This document shows, in pieces, positions 1-8,612 of a stretch of DNA of 64,000 nt (the first letter of the stretch is position 1; each line of letters begins with the position of its first letter). The notes beneath the pieces are model-generated. The model ran no database searches, was not told the origin of the DNA, and saw nothing but the letters and a program-made list of their open reading frames with translations. The stretch is from the NCBI RefSeq assembly GCF_002796985.1, contig NZ_PEKX01000009.1, positions 510,129 to 574,128 of the forward strand, given 5' to 3'. The position numbers and the translations under genes are program-made. The DNA is from Pseudomonas sp. (GTDB taxonomy: Bacteria > Pseudomonadota > Gammaproteobacteria > Pseudomonadales > Pseudomonadaceae).

Positions 1-193
1 GCGGGTAGTCGCGCAGGTGATCGTAGAGCTGCTCGATGAAGCGCTGGTGGCAGCGCTCCAGTTCGGCGGCGCGGCCGTGGAGATGGCAGCCATCCTCCTC
101 GCGCCACTGCAGGTAACTCAGGCGCTGATCGACTTCCATCGTCGACAGGCCGATGCGCTCGAGCACGCTCTCGAGCTTCGGTCCCAGGCCCAT
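1..193 (-). CDS. Globin-coupled sensor protein, N-terminal fragment (probable diguanylate cyclase)
   Basis: Only the first 64 codons are inside the window; the gene runs off the left edge. The start ATG at 193 follows a good AAGGAG ribosome site. The visible peptide has the spacing of the protoglobin sensor fold: a helix with SYLQWREEDGCHLHG, then a helix with the Phe-Ile-Glu-Gln-Leu-Tyr-Asp-His-Leu pattern seen before the haem pocket of globin-coupled sensors. In Pseudomonas such domains are usually joined to GGDEF or to chemoreceptor signalling domains, so an oxygen-sensing c-di-GMP enzyme is likely but is inference, because no output domain is visible. The proximal His is also outside the window. 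Confidence 0.6.
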   Translation of the reverse strand, partial: MGLGPKLESVLERIGLSTMEVDQRLSYLQWREEDGCHLHGRAAELERCHQRFIEQLYDHLRDYP

Positions 194-232
194 GTTCGGC
201 TCCTTGCGGGTCTGCTGTTTTTGTCGGGCATG

Positions 233-288
233 AAAAAAGCGCCGGCTCGTCGGCCAGTCGAAATCGACGGCGACAAACTCGGCGCTTT
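233..288 (-). terminator. Possible rho-independent terminator with a long loop
   Basis: AAAGCGCCG at 236-244 pairs perfectly with CGGCGCTTT at 280-288. Read on the minus strand, the stem is followed by a run of T. It would end transcripts of the small gene at 358-696. The loop of about 35 bases is long for an intrinsic terminator. Confidence 0.35.
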
Positions 289-357
289 GTCTTGCAGGCC
301 CACAAGTCCTGCCCGGCAAAGCCAGCCTCCGCAACGCGGAACGCGGCTGGAAGTCTT

Positions 358-696
358 TTACACCAGGGAGCGCGGGCCCGACAACTCCTGCAACGCGCCA
401 CTCAGCCGCTGGCGTAACTCGCCCAGTTCGCGGGAGCGGAAGGCATGGCGGGTTCGTTCCAGCACGCCGATGGTGTCGGCCAGCAGTGCCAGCAAACGCG
501 CTGAGTCGCTCAAAGGCGCGTCCTTGAACCATCGGCACAGCGGCGCCTGCTCGCAACTGCAGGGTCCTTCCATCACCGCGCAGGGCAGCTCATAGGCCGC
601 CAGCAGCGCGCGAACCTGGCGCGCTAACGCCGGGTCCTGGGAAGTGACCAGCAACTGGACTGGATACCGGTGGAGAGTCATGAGGGGCTCACTCAT
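358..696 (-). CDS. Hypothetical protein with a short Cys cluster
   Basis: A 112-residue soluble protein that I do not recognise. It starts with a beta-like VQLLVTSQ stretch, has a Cys-rich patch CSCEQAPLCRW around residues 46-56, and ends in an alpha-helical, Leu/Arg-rich half (residues 63-105). The three cysteines could bind metal or an iron-sulfur centre, but nothing proves it. A second possible start is Met6. The ribosome site before either start is weak. It lies upstream of, and codirectional with, the globin sensor gene, about 165 bases away and separated by a possible terminator. There is no signal peptide or membrane segment. Codon use looks like its neighbours. Confidence 0.55.
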   Translation of the reverse strand: MSEPLMTLHRYPVQLLVTSQDPALARQVRALLAAYELPCAVMEGPCSCEQAPLCRWFKDAPLSDSARLLALLADTIGVLERTRHAFRSRELGELRQRLSGALQELSGPRSLV

Positions 697-842
697 ATCA
701 GGGATATGCCAATCTAATGGCTAGTGGCTATCTGATATTGACCCCTGTCATCTCCGCGCGGCGCCCACGTCAGATGGTCGACGGTTGGTGTGAAGTGGCT
801 CTCATTGCGGTGCCGGTAAATTGCCAGGAACGCGCGGTAAAC

Positions 843-918
843 GTAGGGCGCATAACCTGGAACAGGTTATCCGCCATACCCTTGGCGGCGGATAACGCTG
901 GCGCGTTATGCGCCCTAC
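843..918. repeat. Imperfect inverted repeat, GTAGGGCGCATAAC family
   Basis: GTAGGGCGCATAAC at the left end is the reverse complement of GTTATGCGCCCTAC at the right end, and the inner GTTATCCGCC / GGCGGATAAC segments also pair. The right arm recurs at 14041-14076 with one or two changes, so this is a dispersed element, not a gene-specific hairpin. Confidence 0.7.
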
Positions 919-981
919 AGGCTGGGAGAGCAGGCAAATCGTGCCAGCTGACGCCGGGATTTCATCCTGCTCCGACCGGTC

Positions 982-1005
982 CCCTCTCCCGCTTGCGGGA
1001 GAGGG
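982..1005. repeat. Perfect 11-bp hairpin repeat
   Basis: CCCTCTCCCGC, two bases, then GCGGGAGAGGG: a perfect stem followed by GCTAGGGTGAGGGG. This is a familiar intergenic repeat of Pseudomonas and related bacteria. It has no T run, so it is not a classical terminator. Confidence 0.65.
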
Positions 1006-1029
1006 CTAGGGTGAGGGGCCTTTGATCCT

Positions 1030-1052
1030 GTAGCAGCGGACCTTGTCCGCGA
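1030..1052. repeat. Degenerate REP-like unit
   Basis: GTAGCAGCGGACCTTGTCCGCGA resembles the REP units GTAGGAGCGGAC...GTCCGCGA found at 15437-15507 and 44943-45009, with changes. It is a single copy here. Confidence 0.5.
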
Positions 1053-1067
1053 AGCTCATTGGGTTGG

Positions 1068-1102
1068 GGCGTGAAGCGATGGGTATCGCTTCGCTCCACG
1101 CC
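1068..1102. repeat. Nested inverted repeat
   Basis: GGCGTG pairs with CACGCC and, inside it, AAGCGAT pairs with ATCGCTT. It is followed by ATCCTACG, similar to the GTAGGATGGCGT sequence downstream of folK near 13946, which suggests another dispersed repeat family. Confidence 0.5.
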
Positions 1103-1127
1103 ATCCTACGAGGTGCATTCCTCTGGA

Positions 1128-1613
1128 TCAGTGCAGCGAGCGCACCTGGTTTTCCATGATGCGCACCGCATCAGTCCAACGCACCCAGACCTTGCCCTGC
1201 CAATCCATCACGCTAGTCGGCTGGCCTTCGATCTGCTCCATACGCCGGCGCGGCAGGTGCGGGTTGTTCTGCTGCGCATCGCGCAGGGCCGGCAACACCT
1301 CAGTGCTGATCCATTGCCGCAGGCTGCGATTCTCCGGATGGTAGAAGTGCACCAGCAGCAGCGCGTAGAGGCCGCTTTCACTGACCAGGTAGAGCTTATC
1401 TTCGCAGCCTGCGAGGCGCTCATGACGAAGCTGATCCGGATCGAGCTTGCTGGTCACCCGCTCGCCGAGATGACTGTTGGTCAGCTTGGCCAGATCACGC
1501 AGGACGAACCACGCCTGGCGCTCGATGAGCAGCCCGCGCAGACGACGGTTGTAGCGTTGGAACACCGTGGGAATCAGGCCTTCGTCGGCCGATAGCGAAT
1601 CGGAAAACTTCAT
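1128..1613 (-). CDS. Stand-alone BRO-N domain protein (phage antirepressor-like)
   Basis: A 161-residue protein. I place the start at 1613 (MKFSDSLSADE) because GGAGAG lies just upstream; the frame stays open further up, but that part has no ribosome site and odd composition. Residues about 18-110 match the BRO-N fold: a conserved W-F-V-L-R-D-L-A-K segment and the signature YLVSESGLYALLL followed by LRQWISTEVLPALR. BRO-N domains bind DNA and are common in phage antirepressors. Here there is no phage neighbourhood and no C-terminal ANT or KilA-C domain, only about 45 further residues with a Trp-rich end (MDWQGKVWVRW). A domesticated regulator is a reasonable inference. Its target is unknown. 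Confidence 0.75.
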   Translation of the reverse strand: MKFSDSLSADEGLIPTVFQRYNRRLRGLLIERQAWFVLRDLAKLTNSHLGERVTSKLDPDQLRHERLAGCEDKLYLVSESGLYALLLVHFYHPENRSLRQWISTEVLPALRDAQQNNPHLPRRRMEQIEGQPTSVMDWQGKVWVRWTDAVRIMENQVRSLH

Positions 1614-2015
1614 GCTGTCTCTCCATGTACGTCCAGAAGCCGCCGCCCGAACAACCACAGAGGGAGGCGGACCGTGCAAGGGTGGAATACCGAGACACAC
1701 GAGAAGCTCGGCCGAGCCGAAGCCCGCCTTACACGGTCCGCCATGGACTGCCGGAAGACGTCGACCTCTTACAGCCTGCGTCTGCCGCCATGGCGTGTGT
1801 ATGCAACTCGTATGTCTTCAGGATTCCACTCCTGGCCACGGCGAACCGTGGCAGACGAAACGCTACTCAGAGCCCTTGTAGGACAGCAACGCAGTTGCGG
1901 CGTAGGGCGATTCTTGATTTTCCGGCCTTTGCTCGAATGCACCATTTGCCATGGCGAAATACGCAGCCTGGGGCGGCGCAAGGACCAACGGATGCTCCAC
2001 CGGTCCGATTCGATC
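1614..2015. other. Noncoding interval between the BRO gene and the toxin-antitoxin promoter
   Basis: Open frames exist here on both strands but none has a ribosome site or recognisable protein. The interval contains a 16-bp inverted repeat (1666-1681 with 1727-1742, one mismatch), the palindrome CTCGGCCGAG, and a small CCACGG-CGAA-CCGTGG hairpin near 1836-1851. The BRO promoter must lie near its left end. Confidence 0.5.
1666..1742. repeat. Long-armed inverted repeat, 16-bp arms 45 bases apart
   Basis: GGCGGACCGTGCAAGG at 1666-1681 is matched by the reverse complement of CCTTACACGGTCCGCC at 1727-1742 with one mismatch. It lies just upstream of the BRO start. It could be an RNA structure, the remnant of a small mobile element, or an operator pair. 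Confidence 0.6.
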
Positions 2016-2044
2016 TTGAGGCTGCAGGTTTGAATTCCTATAGT
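2016..2044 (+). promoter_or_regulatory. Sigma-70 promoter of the toxin-antitoxin operon
   Basis: TTGAGG (2016-2021), a 17-base spacer and TATAGT (2039-2044). The expected transcription start near 2051 falls inside the palindromic operator, the usual layout of an autorepressed toxin-antitoxin operon. Confidence 0.65.
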
Positions 2045-2048
2045 GAGG

Positions 2049-2065
2049 CTACGCCATTGGCGTAG
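2049..2065. promoter_or_regulatory. Palindromic operator of the toxin-antitoxin operon
   Basis: CTACGCC-ATT-GGCGTAG is a perfect 7-3-7 palindrome directly after the -10 box and 20 bases before the toxin start. This is the expected binding site of the downstream HTH antitoxin, alone or in complex with the toxin (inference). Confidence 0.65.
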
Positions 2066-2084
2066 TTCGCCTGGCAGGGATGTC

Positions 2085-2399
2085 ATGATCTTCATCGAGA
2101 CGACGGTTTTCACCGAAGACCTGCATGACCATCTGAGCGACGAGGAGTATCAGCAATTTCAGCAGCATCTCGCGGCGAATCCGGAGGCGGGTGACGTCAT
2201 TGTGGGAACGGGCGGGCTACGCAAGGTGCGGTGGACCTGCGGAGGAAAGGGTAAGCGTGGAGGTGTGCGGGTGATTTACTACTACCTCTGTCTGGCCAGC
2301 CAGATTCGCCTGCTGCTGATCTACCGCAAGGGTGCCAAGGACAATCTTACGGAGCTGGAGAAAGGCTTGCTTCGCAAACTGAACCAAGGGTGGCAATGA
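2085..2399 (+). CDS. HigB/RelE-superfamily toxin of a NadS-type toxin-antitoxin pair
   Basis: A 104-residue protein. The ATG at 2085 (MIFIETTVFTEDL) follows CAGGGA; an upstream in-frame Met would place coding sequence over the promoter and operator. Family features: the N-terminal FIET.VFTED strand, the L-S-D-E-E-Y-Q-Q-F-Q-Q-H-L helix, GTGGLRKVRW, then R-V-I-Y-Y-Y and IRLLLIYRKGAKDNLTELE, where the basic and aromatic residues form the RNA-contact face of this fold. These toxins are ribosome-dependent mRNA interferases. The antitoxin gene overlaps the stop codon. Toxin-before-antitoxin order is typical of HigBA-like systems. Activity is inferred from the family. Confidence 0.85.
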   Translation: MIFIETTVFTEDLHDHLSDEEYQQFQQHLAANPEAGDVIVGTGGLRKVRWTCGGKGKRGGVRVIYYYLCLASQIRLLLIYRKGAKDNLTELEKGLLRKLNQGWQ

Positions 2400-2689
2400 T
2401 GGAAAAGCGTCTCTTCGACCGGCTCGTCGAAAGCATGGAGCAAATGAACGAGATCGAGAGTGGTGCCCGCGAGCCCTCTCGGGTTTTCCACGTCGATGCA
2501 TTTCAGGTGCGTAGCATCCGCAAGGCGACGGGCCTTTCCCAGGTAGCGTTCGCCCGGACAATCGACGTGGCGGTGGGCACATTGCGCAATTGGGAGCAGG
2601 GGCGCCGGGAGCCGGACGGTCCTGCAAGGGCGCTCCTGCGCGCGATCCATAATGATCCGGAGCATGTGCTCGCAGCGTTGCGCGAATAG
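2396..2689 (+). CDS. HTH antitoxin, NadS/HigA family
   Basis: A 97-residue protein overlapping the toxin gene by four bases, so translation is probably coupled; adjacent ATG codons at 2396 and 2399 are both usable, with AAGGG upstream. Residues about 35-90 form an XRE-type helix-turn-helix (IRKATGLSQVAFARTIDVAVGTLRNWEQGRREP), followed by GPARALLRAIHNDPEHVLAAL, a hallmark of NadS-family antitoxins. The N-terminal helix with LFDRLVESMEQM probably packs on the toxin. It should neutralise the toxin and repress the promoter at 2016-2044 through the palindrome at 2049-2065 (family knowledge plus inference). Confidence 0.85.
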   Translation: MMEKRLFDRLVESMEQMNEIESGAREPSRVFHVDAFQVRSIRKATGLSQVAFARTIDVAVGTLRNWEQGRREPDGPARALLRAIHNDPEHVLAALRE

Positions 2690-2710
2690 ACACTCGCGAC
2701 GCCAGAAACG

Positions 2711-2738
2711 AAAAAGCCGCGCATTTGCGCGGCTTTTT
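2711..2738. terminator. Bidirectional rho-independent terminator
   Basis: AAAAAGCCGCGC, loop ATTT, GCGCGGCTTTTT: a perfect 12-bp stem with A and T tails. It ends the toxin-antitoxin operon on the plus strand and the tRNA transcript on the minus strand. Confidence 0.85.
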
Positions 2739-2748
2739 GCTGAAAGGG

Positions 2749-2825
2749 TGGTGGGCCCACACGGACTTGAACCGTGGACCAAAGGATTATGAGTCCTCTG
2801 CTCTAACCAACTGAGCTATAGGCCC
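2749..2825 (-). tRNA. tRNA with CAT anticodon, probably tRNA-Ile2 (lysidine-modified), possibly elongator Met
   Basis: A full 77-base cloverleaf including an encoded 3' CCA. The acceptor stem is GGGCCTA/TGGGCCC with discriminator A, the D-arm is AGCTCAGTTGGTTAGAGC, the anticodon loop is CTCATAA and the T-arm is CACGG-TTCAAGT-CCGTG. CAT anticodons occur in initiator Met, elongator Met and the minor AUA-reading Ile tRNA. The TTGGTC variable region and TTCAAGTCC T-loop resemble ileX-type tRNA more than elongator Met, and the paired 1-72 end excludes an initiator. It is transcribed from a promoter over the rmcA stop codon. Confidence 0.85.
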
Positions 2826-2840
2826 CCAGAAGGCGGGCGG

Positions 2841-2870
2841 ATTATACCGGGGCGTTCTGGGTTGCGCCAA
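2841..2870 (-). promoter_or_regulatory. Promoter of the tRNA gene, overlapping the end of rmcA
   Basis: On the minus strand: TTGGCG, an 18-base spacer, TATAAT, with a start expected about nine bases before the mature tRNA. The TAA stop of rmcA lies inside the -10 hexamer. Confidence 0.65.
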
Positions 2871-5800
2871 CCGGATGCAGCGGGACCAGGAAGCGGTTGG
2901 CAAAGGCGTCGGCCGGTAGTGGGGCGCTCAAGGCGTAGCCCTGGATCTGGTCGCAGCCTTCGGCTTCGAGGAAGCGCTCCTGGGCTTCGTGCTCCACGCC
3001 TTCGGCGATCACCGTGAGGTTCATGCTGCGGCCCAGGGCAATGATGGCGCGGGTGATTGCGGCGTCGTGGGGGTCGTCTGGCAGGCCGTGGACGAAGGAC
3101 TGGTCGATCTTCAGGGTGTCCAGCGGCAGTTGCTTCAGGTAGCTGAGCGAGGAATAGCCGGTGCCGAAGTCGTCGATGGCCAGCTGTACGCCCAGGTGCT
3201 TGAGGCTGTGCAGGATGGAGAGGGCTTCCTCGGTCTGGTGCATGAGGAAGCTTTCGGTGATTTCCAGCTGCAGGCGCGAGGACTGCAGGTTGTAGTGCGC
3301 GAGCAGTTCGCGGATGCGCTCCACCAGGTTGGTCTGGCGCAGTTGCGCGCCGGCCAAGTTGACCGAGAGCGGGCCGAATGCGGCGTGGCTGTCCTGCCAG
3401 TGGCTCATCTGCCGGCAGGCTTCGCGCAGTACCCAGTCGCCCAACGGCAGGATCAGGCCGTTTTCCTCGGCCAATGGAATGAAGCGGTCCGGAGATATCG
3501 CACCAAATTGCGGATGTTTCCAGCGGATCAGCGCTTCGGCGCCGACGAGCTGACCGGAACTGAGAGACAACTTGGGCTGGTAGTAGAGCTGCAGCTGGTC
3601 GCTCTCCAGGGCGCGGCGCAGTTCGTGTTCCAGGGCCATGCGTTCGGTGGCCTGGAAGGTCAGTTCGCGGGTGTAGAACTCGACGCGGTTGCGGCCCTGG
3701 GCCTTGGCCCGGTACATGGCGGCGTCGGCATTCTTGACCAGGGTGGCGACGTCGCCGCCGTCGGCAGGGTAGAGGCAGATGCCGATACTGGCGCTGACGA
3801 AGAATTCCTGTTCGCCGGCGATGAACGGTTTATCGAAGCAGAGCAGCAGTTTGTTCGCCACGTGCTCGGCGTCCAGGGCGTGGTGCAGGCCAGGCAGCAG
3901 GATGATGAATTCGTCGCCGCCCTGGCGGGCCACGGTGTCGACGTCGCGCAACTGCTCGCGCAGCCGGGTGGAGATGGATTTCAGCAGCAGGTCGCCGACC
4001 GGGTGGCCGAGGCTGTCGTTGATGTGCTTGAAGCGGTCGAGGTCGAGGAACAGCACGGCGCCCTGGTGATTGTCTTCCTGGGCTTCCTTGAGTGAGGCGT
4101 TCAGCCGGCTTTCGAACAGCAGGCGGTTGGGCAGGCCGGTAAGCGGGTCGTGGTGAGCCTGGTAGTCGAGACGAGCCTGGGCGTACTTGAGGGTGGAGAT
4201 GTCGGCGAACACGCCGACGTAGTGCGAGACCTCGCCGTCGGGGTTGCGCACGGCGCTGACGGTCAGCCACTCCGGATAGAGCTCCTGATTCTTCCGCCGG
4301 TTCCAGATTTCGCCCTGCCAGTGGCCTTCGGCATTGAGCTGGTGCCAGAGGGCAACGTAGAAGCTGCTGTCGTGCTGGCCGGAGGCGAGCAGGCGCGGTG
4401 AGCTGCCGAGCGCTTCCTGTTCGCTGTAGCCGGTGATTTCGCTGAACGCGCGGTTGACCGCGACTATCCGCTGGCGTGCGTCGGTGATCATCACGCCTTC
4501 GGCGGTGCTCTCGAACACGGTGGCGGCGAGCTGGAGCTTCTCCTGCATCTGCTGGCGTTCGGTGATGTCGCGGGCGATGGTCAGCATGCAGTCGTCGTTG
4601 CCGATGGTGATGCGGTGGGCGGACAACTCGCAGAGGCGCGGGCTTCCGTCGTGGGTGCGGATCTGCGCGGTGAAGTCCGGGGTGCTGGAGGTGCTATCGA
4701 GGATGCCAAGCAGTTTGCGGCGGTCTTCCGGGTCGGCCCACAGTTTCAGGTCGAGGGTGGAACGGTCGGCGGCTTCTTCGCGGCTGTAGCCGGTGATGCG
4801 GGTGAATCCGCGGTTCACTTCCACCAGCCGGCCGTCGCTGATGCGCGAGATGAGCATGCCGTCGGGGGATGCGTGGAAGGCCTTGGCGAATTTTTCTTCG
4901 GAGACGCGAAGCTGTTCCTGCGTCTCCTTGACCTGGGAGATGTTGCGCACCACCACGACCAGCGCTGGGGTGTCGTCGAGGACGATGTGCTGGGCCGAGA
5001 GCAGGGCGGTGAAGCGCGTGCCGTCGCGACGGTTGAGCGGGATCTCGACGTTGTTCAGCGGTTTGCCCTGCAGGCGCGCAAGCATCGCCGGGCCCATGCC
5101 CGGCTCGCCCCAGATACCCAGCTCGGTGGAGGTCTTGCCCAGGGCTTCGCTGGCAGGGATGCCGATCTGTTGTTCGAAGGTGCTGTTCACCGCCAGCAGT
5201 TGCCCGTCGACTCGGCGGGCGAGGACGATGATGTCCGGGCAGTGGTGGAACACCGAGGCGAACTTCTGTTCCGACAGGCGCAACGCTTGTTCGGTGTGCT
5301 TGGCCTCAGTGATGTCGATCATCAGGCCGCGCAGGATCAGGTCGTCGCCGTGCTGGATCAGCGTGACGATGTCGCGGATCCACACCACGCGGCCATCGGC
5401 CGCCAGCATGCGGTAGTCGAAGCTGTGATTGCGCCCGGCCTGGCTTTCGCTCACGCAGAAGTGAATGGCTTGCTCGGCGTCTTCCGGGTGCAGCGTGCGT
5501 TGCCAGAAGCCAGGTTCCAGCCAGTCCTTGATCGGGTAGCCGAGCAGCCGCTGGGCGTGGGGGGAAACATAGGTGAAGCGGTTTTCTGTCAGGCGCATTT
5601 CCCAGGCGATGGCGGTGAGGCTTTCCACCAGGCCGCGGTAGTGCTGTTCGCTGTCTCGCAGAGCCTGTTCGAGCTTCTCCCGGCGCTGCATCTCGCCGCG
5701 CAGGCGACGGTTCATGGTGAACAGTACCAGCAGGGTTATGGCGGTCAGCAGGGCGATGGGGACGGCAATTTCCAGGACTTCGCGCCACACCGAGCGGCGA

Positions 5801-6588
5801 TCCAGCAGGCCGCCAACCCAGGGCGCCTGGAGGGTATCGATCTGCTCGACTGTCAGGTCGGCCAGGACTTTGTCGATGACGCCGGCAAATATCGCCTGGT
5901 CCTTCGGCACGGCCATTGCCAGTTGATAGCGGTAGGGCGTTTCGCCGCTGATCTGCAAGCCGTCGAGTTTGAGCTGGCGCAGATTCCAGACCGCAGAGGC
6001 AAGATCGCCGACGAACGCATCCACCTGCCCGGTGGCCAGGGCCTGCAGCCCCGCAGCGACGCTGGGCAAGGGTTGCAGATTCAGGTCGGGGTGCTTGGCG
6101 ATCAACAGTTCGTGGGCCGCGTAATTGGCCACGACACCGACCTTGAGGCCGTAGAGCTCCTTGAGGCTGCCGGGAGCCGGGCCGTCCTTGCGGGCGAGGA
6201 TGATAATCGGAAAGTCGAGGTAGGGGCGGGTGAAGGTCAGGTAGTCGAGACGCTTGGGCGTGGCCATGACGCCGGGCAGCAGGTCGATGCGGTTGTCGCG
6301 TGCCTGTTGCAGCACTTCGCTCCAGCTGGCCGGTTCGACCGGCTGCAACTGCACCTTGAGTTGCTGGCTGATGAGCTGCACGTAGCTGGCGGCGAGCCCC
6401 TGGTAGCGGCCGTCGGTATCGCGGAATTCAAAGGGTGGCCAGGAGGTGTCGATGCCCAGGCGCAGGCTGGGATGCTCCTGCAGCCATTGCTGCTCCTCGG
6501 GCGTGAGACTCAGGGCGCATGCCTGTCCTGCCCAGAATGCGAGGCACCACAGTAGAACTGCCAGCAGACGCGGCATGAGGGGCCTCAT
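2842..6588 (-). CDS. rmcA: RmcA-type redox-responsive diguanylate cyclase/phosphodiesterase
   Basis: 1248 residues; PAO1 RmcA, as recalled, is about the same size. The order is signal peptide (MPRLLAVLLWCLAFWAGQACA), periplasmic SBP_bac_3 solute-binding domain (about 28-262), membrane helix (275-292), a chain of PAS domains (about 310-800), GGDEF and EAL. The GGDEF signature is intact near residues 890-894, and EALIRW is intact at 1018, so both activities are possible; in P. aeruginosa RmcA acts mainly to lower c-di-GMP in response to redox state and phenazines. Starts at 6588 or 6576 are both possible. The open frame reaches upstream, but there it would cover the rpoD terminator, so I excluded that part. 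The stop overlaps the tRNA promoter. Confidence 0.9.
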   Translation of the reverse strand: MRPLMPRLLAVLLWCLAFWAGQACALSLTPEEQQWLQEHPSLRLGIDTSWPPFEFRDTDGRYQGLAASYVQLISQQLKVQLQPVEPASWSEVLQQARDNRIDLLPGVMATPKRLDYLTFTRPYLDFPIIILARKDGPAPGSLKELYGLKVGVVANYAAHELLIAKHPDLNLQPLPSVAAGLQALATGQVDAFVGDLASAVWNLRQLKLDGLQISGETPYRYQLAMAVPKDQAIFAGVIDKVLADLTVEQIDTLQAPWVGGLLDRRSVWREVLEIAVPIALLTAITLLVLFTMNRRLRGEMQRREKLEQALRDSEQHYRGLVESLTAIAWEMRLTENRFTYVSPHAQRLLGYPIKDWLEPGFWQRTLHPEDAEQAIHFCVSESQAGRNHSFDYRMLAADGRVVWIRDIVTLIQHGDDLILRGLMIDITEAKHTEQALRLSEQKFASVFHHCPDIIVLARRVDGQLLAVNSTFEQQIGIPASEALGKTSTELGIWGEPGMGPAMLARLQGKPLNNVEIPLNRRDGTRFTALLSAQHIVLDDTPALVVVVRNISQVKETQEQLRVSEEKFAKAFHASPDGMLISRISDGRLVEVNRGFTRITGYSREEAADRSTLDLKLWADPEDRRKLLGILDSTSSTPDFTAQIRTHDGSPRLCELSAHRITIGNDDCMLTIARDITERQQMQEKLQLAATVFESTAEGVMITDARQRIVAVNRAFSEITGYSEQEALGSSPRLLASGQHDSSFYVALWHQLNAEGHWQGEIWNRRKNQELYPEWLTVSAVRNPDGEVSHYVGVFADISTLKYAQARLDYQAHHDPLTGLPNRLLFESRLNASLKEAQEDNHQGAVLFLDLDRFKHINDSLGHPVGDLLLKSISTRLREQLRDVDTVARQGGDEFIILLPGLHHALDAEHVANKLLLCFDKPFIAGEQEFFVSASIGICLYPADGGDVATLVKNADAAMYRAKAQGRNRVEFYTRELTFQATERMALEHELRRALESDQLQLYYQPKLSLSSGQLVGAEALIRWKHPQFGAISPDRFIPLAEENGLILPLGDWVLREACRQMSHWQDSHAAFGPLSVNLAGAQLRQTNLVERIRELLAHYNLQSSRLQLEITESFLMHQTEEALSILHSLKHLGVQLAIDDFGTGYSSLSYLKQLPLDTLKIDQSFVHGLPDDPHDAAITRAIIALGRSMNLTVIAEGVEHEAQERFLEAEGCDQIQGYALSAPLPADAFANRFLVPLHPVGATQNAPV

Positions 6589-6650
6589 TCCAGGGGGGAC
6601 TATGCCGAAGTGTAGACGTGGCACTTTGCCCGATGGAAGGCCCAAAGAAA

Positions 6651-6675
6651 AACCCCCGGTTTTTGGCCGGGGGTT
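6651..6675 (-). terminator. Terminator of the rpsU-dnaG-rpoD operon
   Basis: AACCCCCGG pairs with CCGGGGGTT around a seven-base loop, six bases past the rpoD stop. Read on the minus strand it runs into TTTTTCTTT. Confidence 0.85.
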
Positions 6676-6680
6676 CTTCG

Positions 6681-8534
<1,854 letters not shown>

Positions 8535-8612
8535 AACACCCTATCCACTGAAGGTCTTGGCGGGCTGAAATAAGCCGAGGATTATACCAGATTCGAGGCT
8601 TCAGGCGCCAGT

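Larger units (their letters stand above)
697..1127. other. Intergenic region of 430 bases rich in inverted repeats
   Basis: No convincing gene is present. It holds four different palindromic elements, listed separately, of the kinds that Pseudomonas genomes carry in many copies between genes. Confidence 0.6.

Noticed and set aside
1625..2065. Open frames on both strands in 1.6-2.1 kb
   Set aside because: None has a ribosome site or a recognisable protein, and they cross the promoter and operator of the toxin-antitoxin operon.
4615..6555. A 646-codon plus-strand open frame opposite rmcA
   Set aside because: It mirrors the codon positions of rmcA; the rmcA frame has complete PAS, GGDEF and EAL domains.
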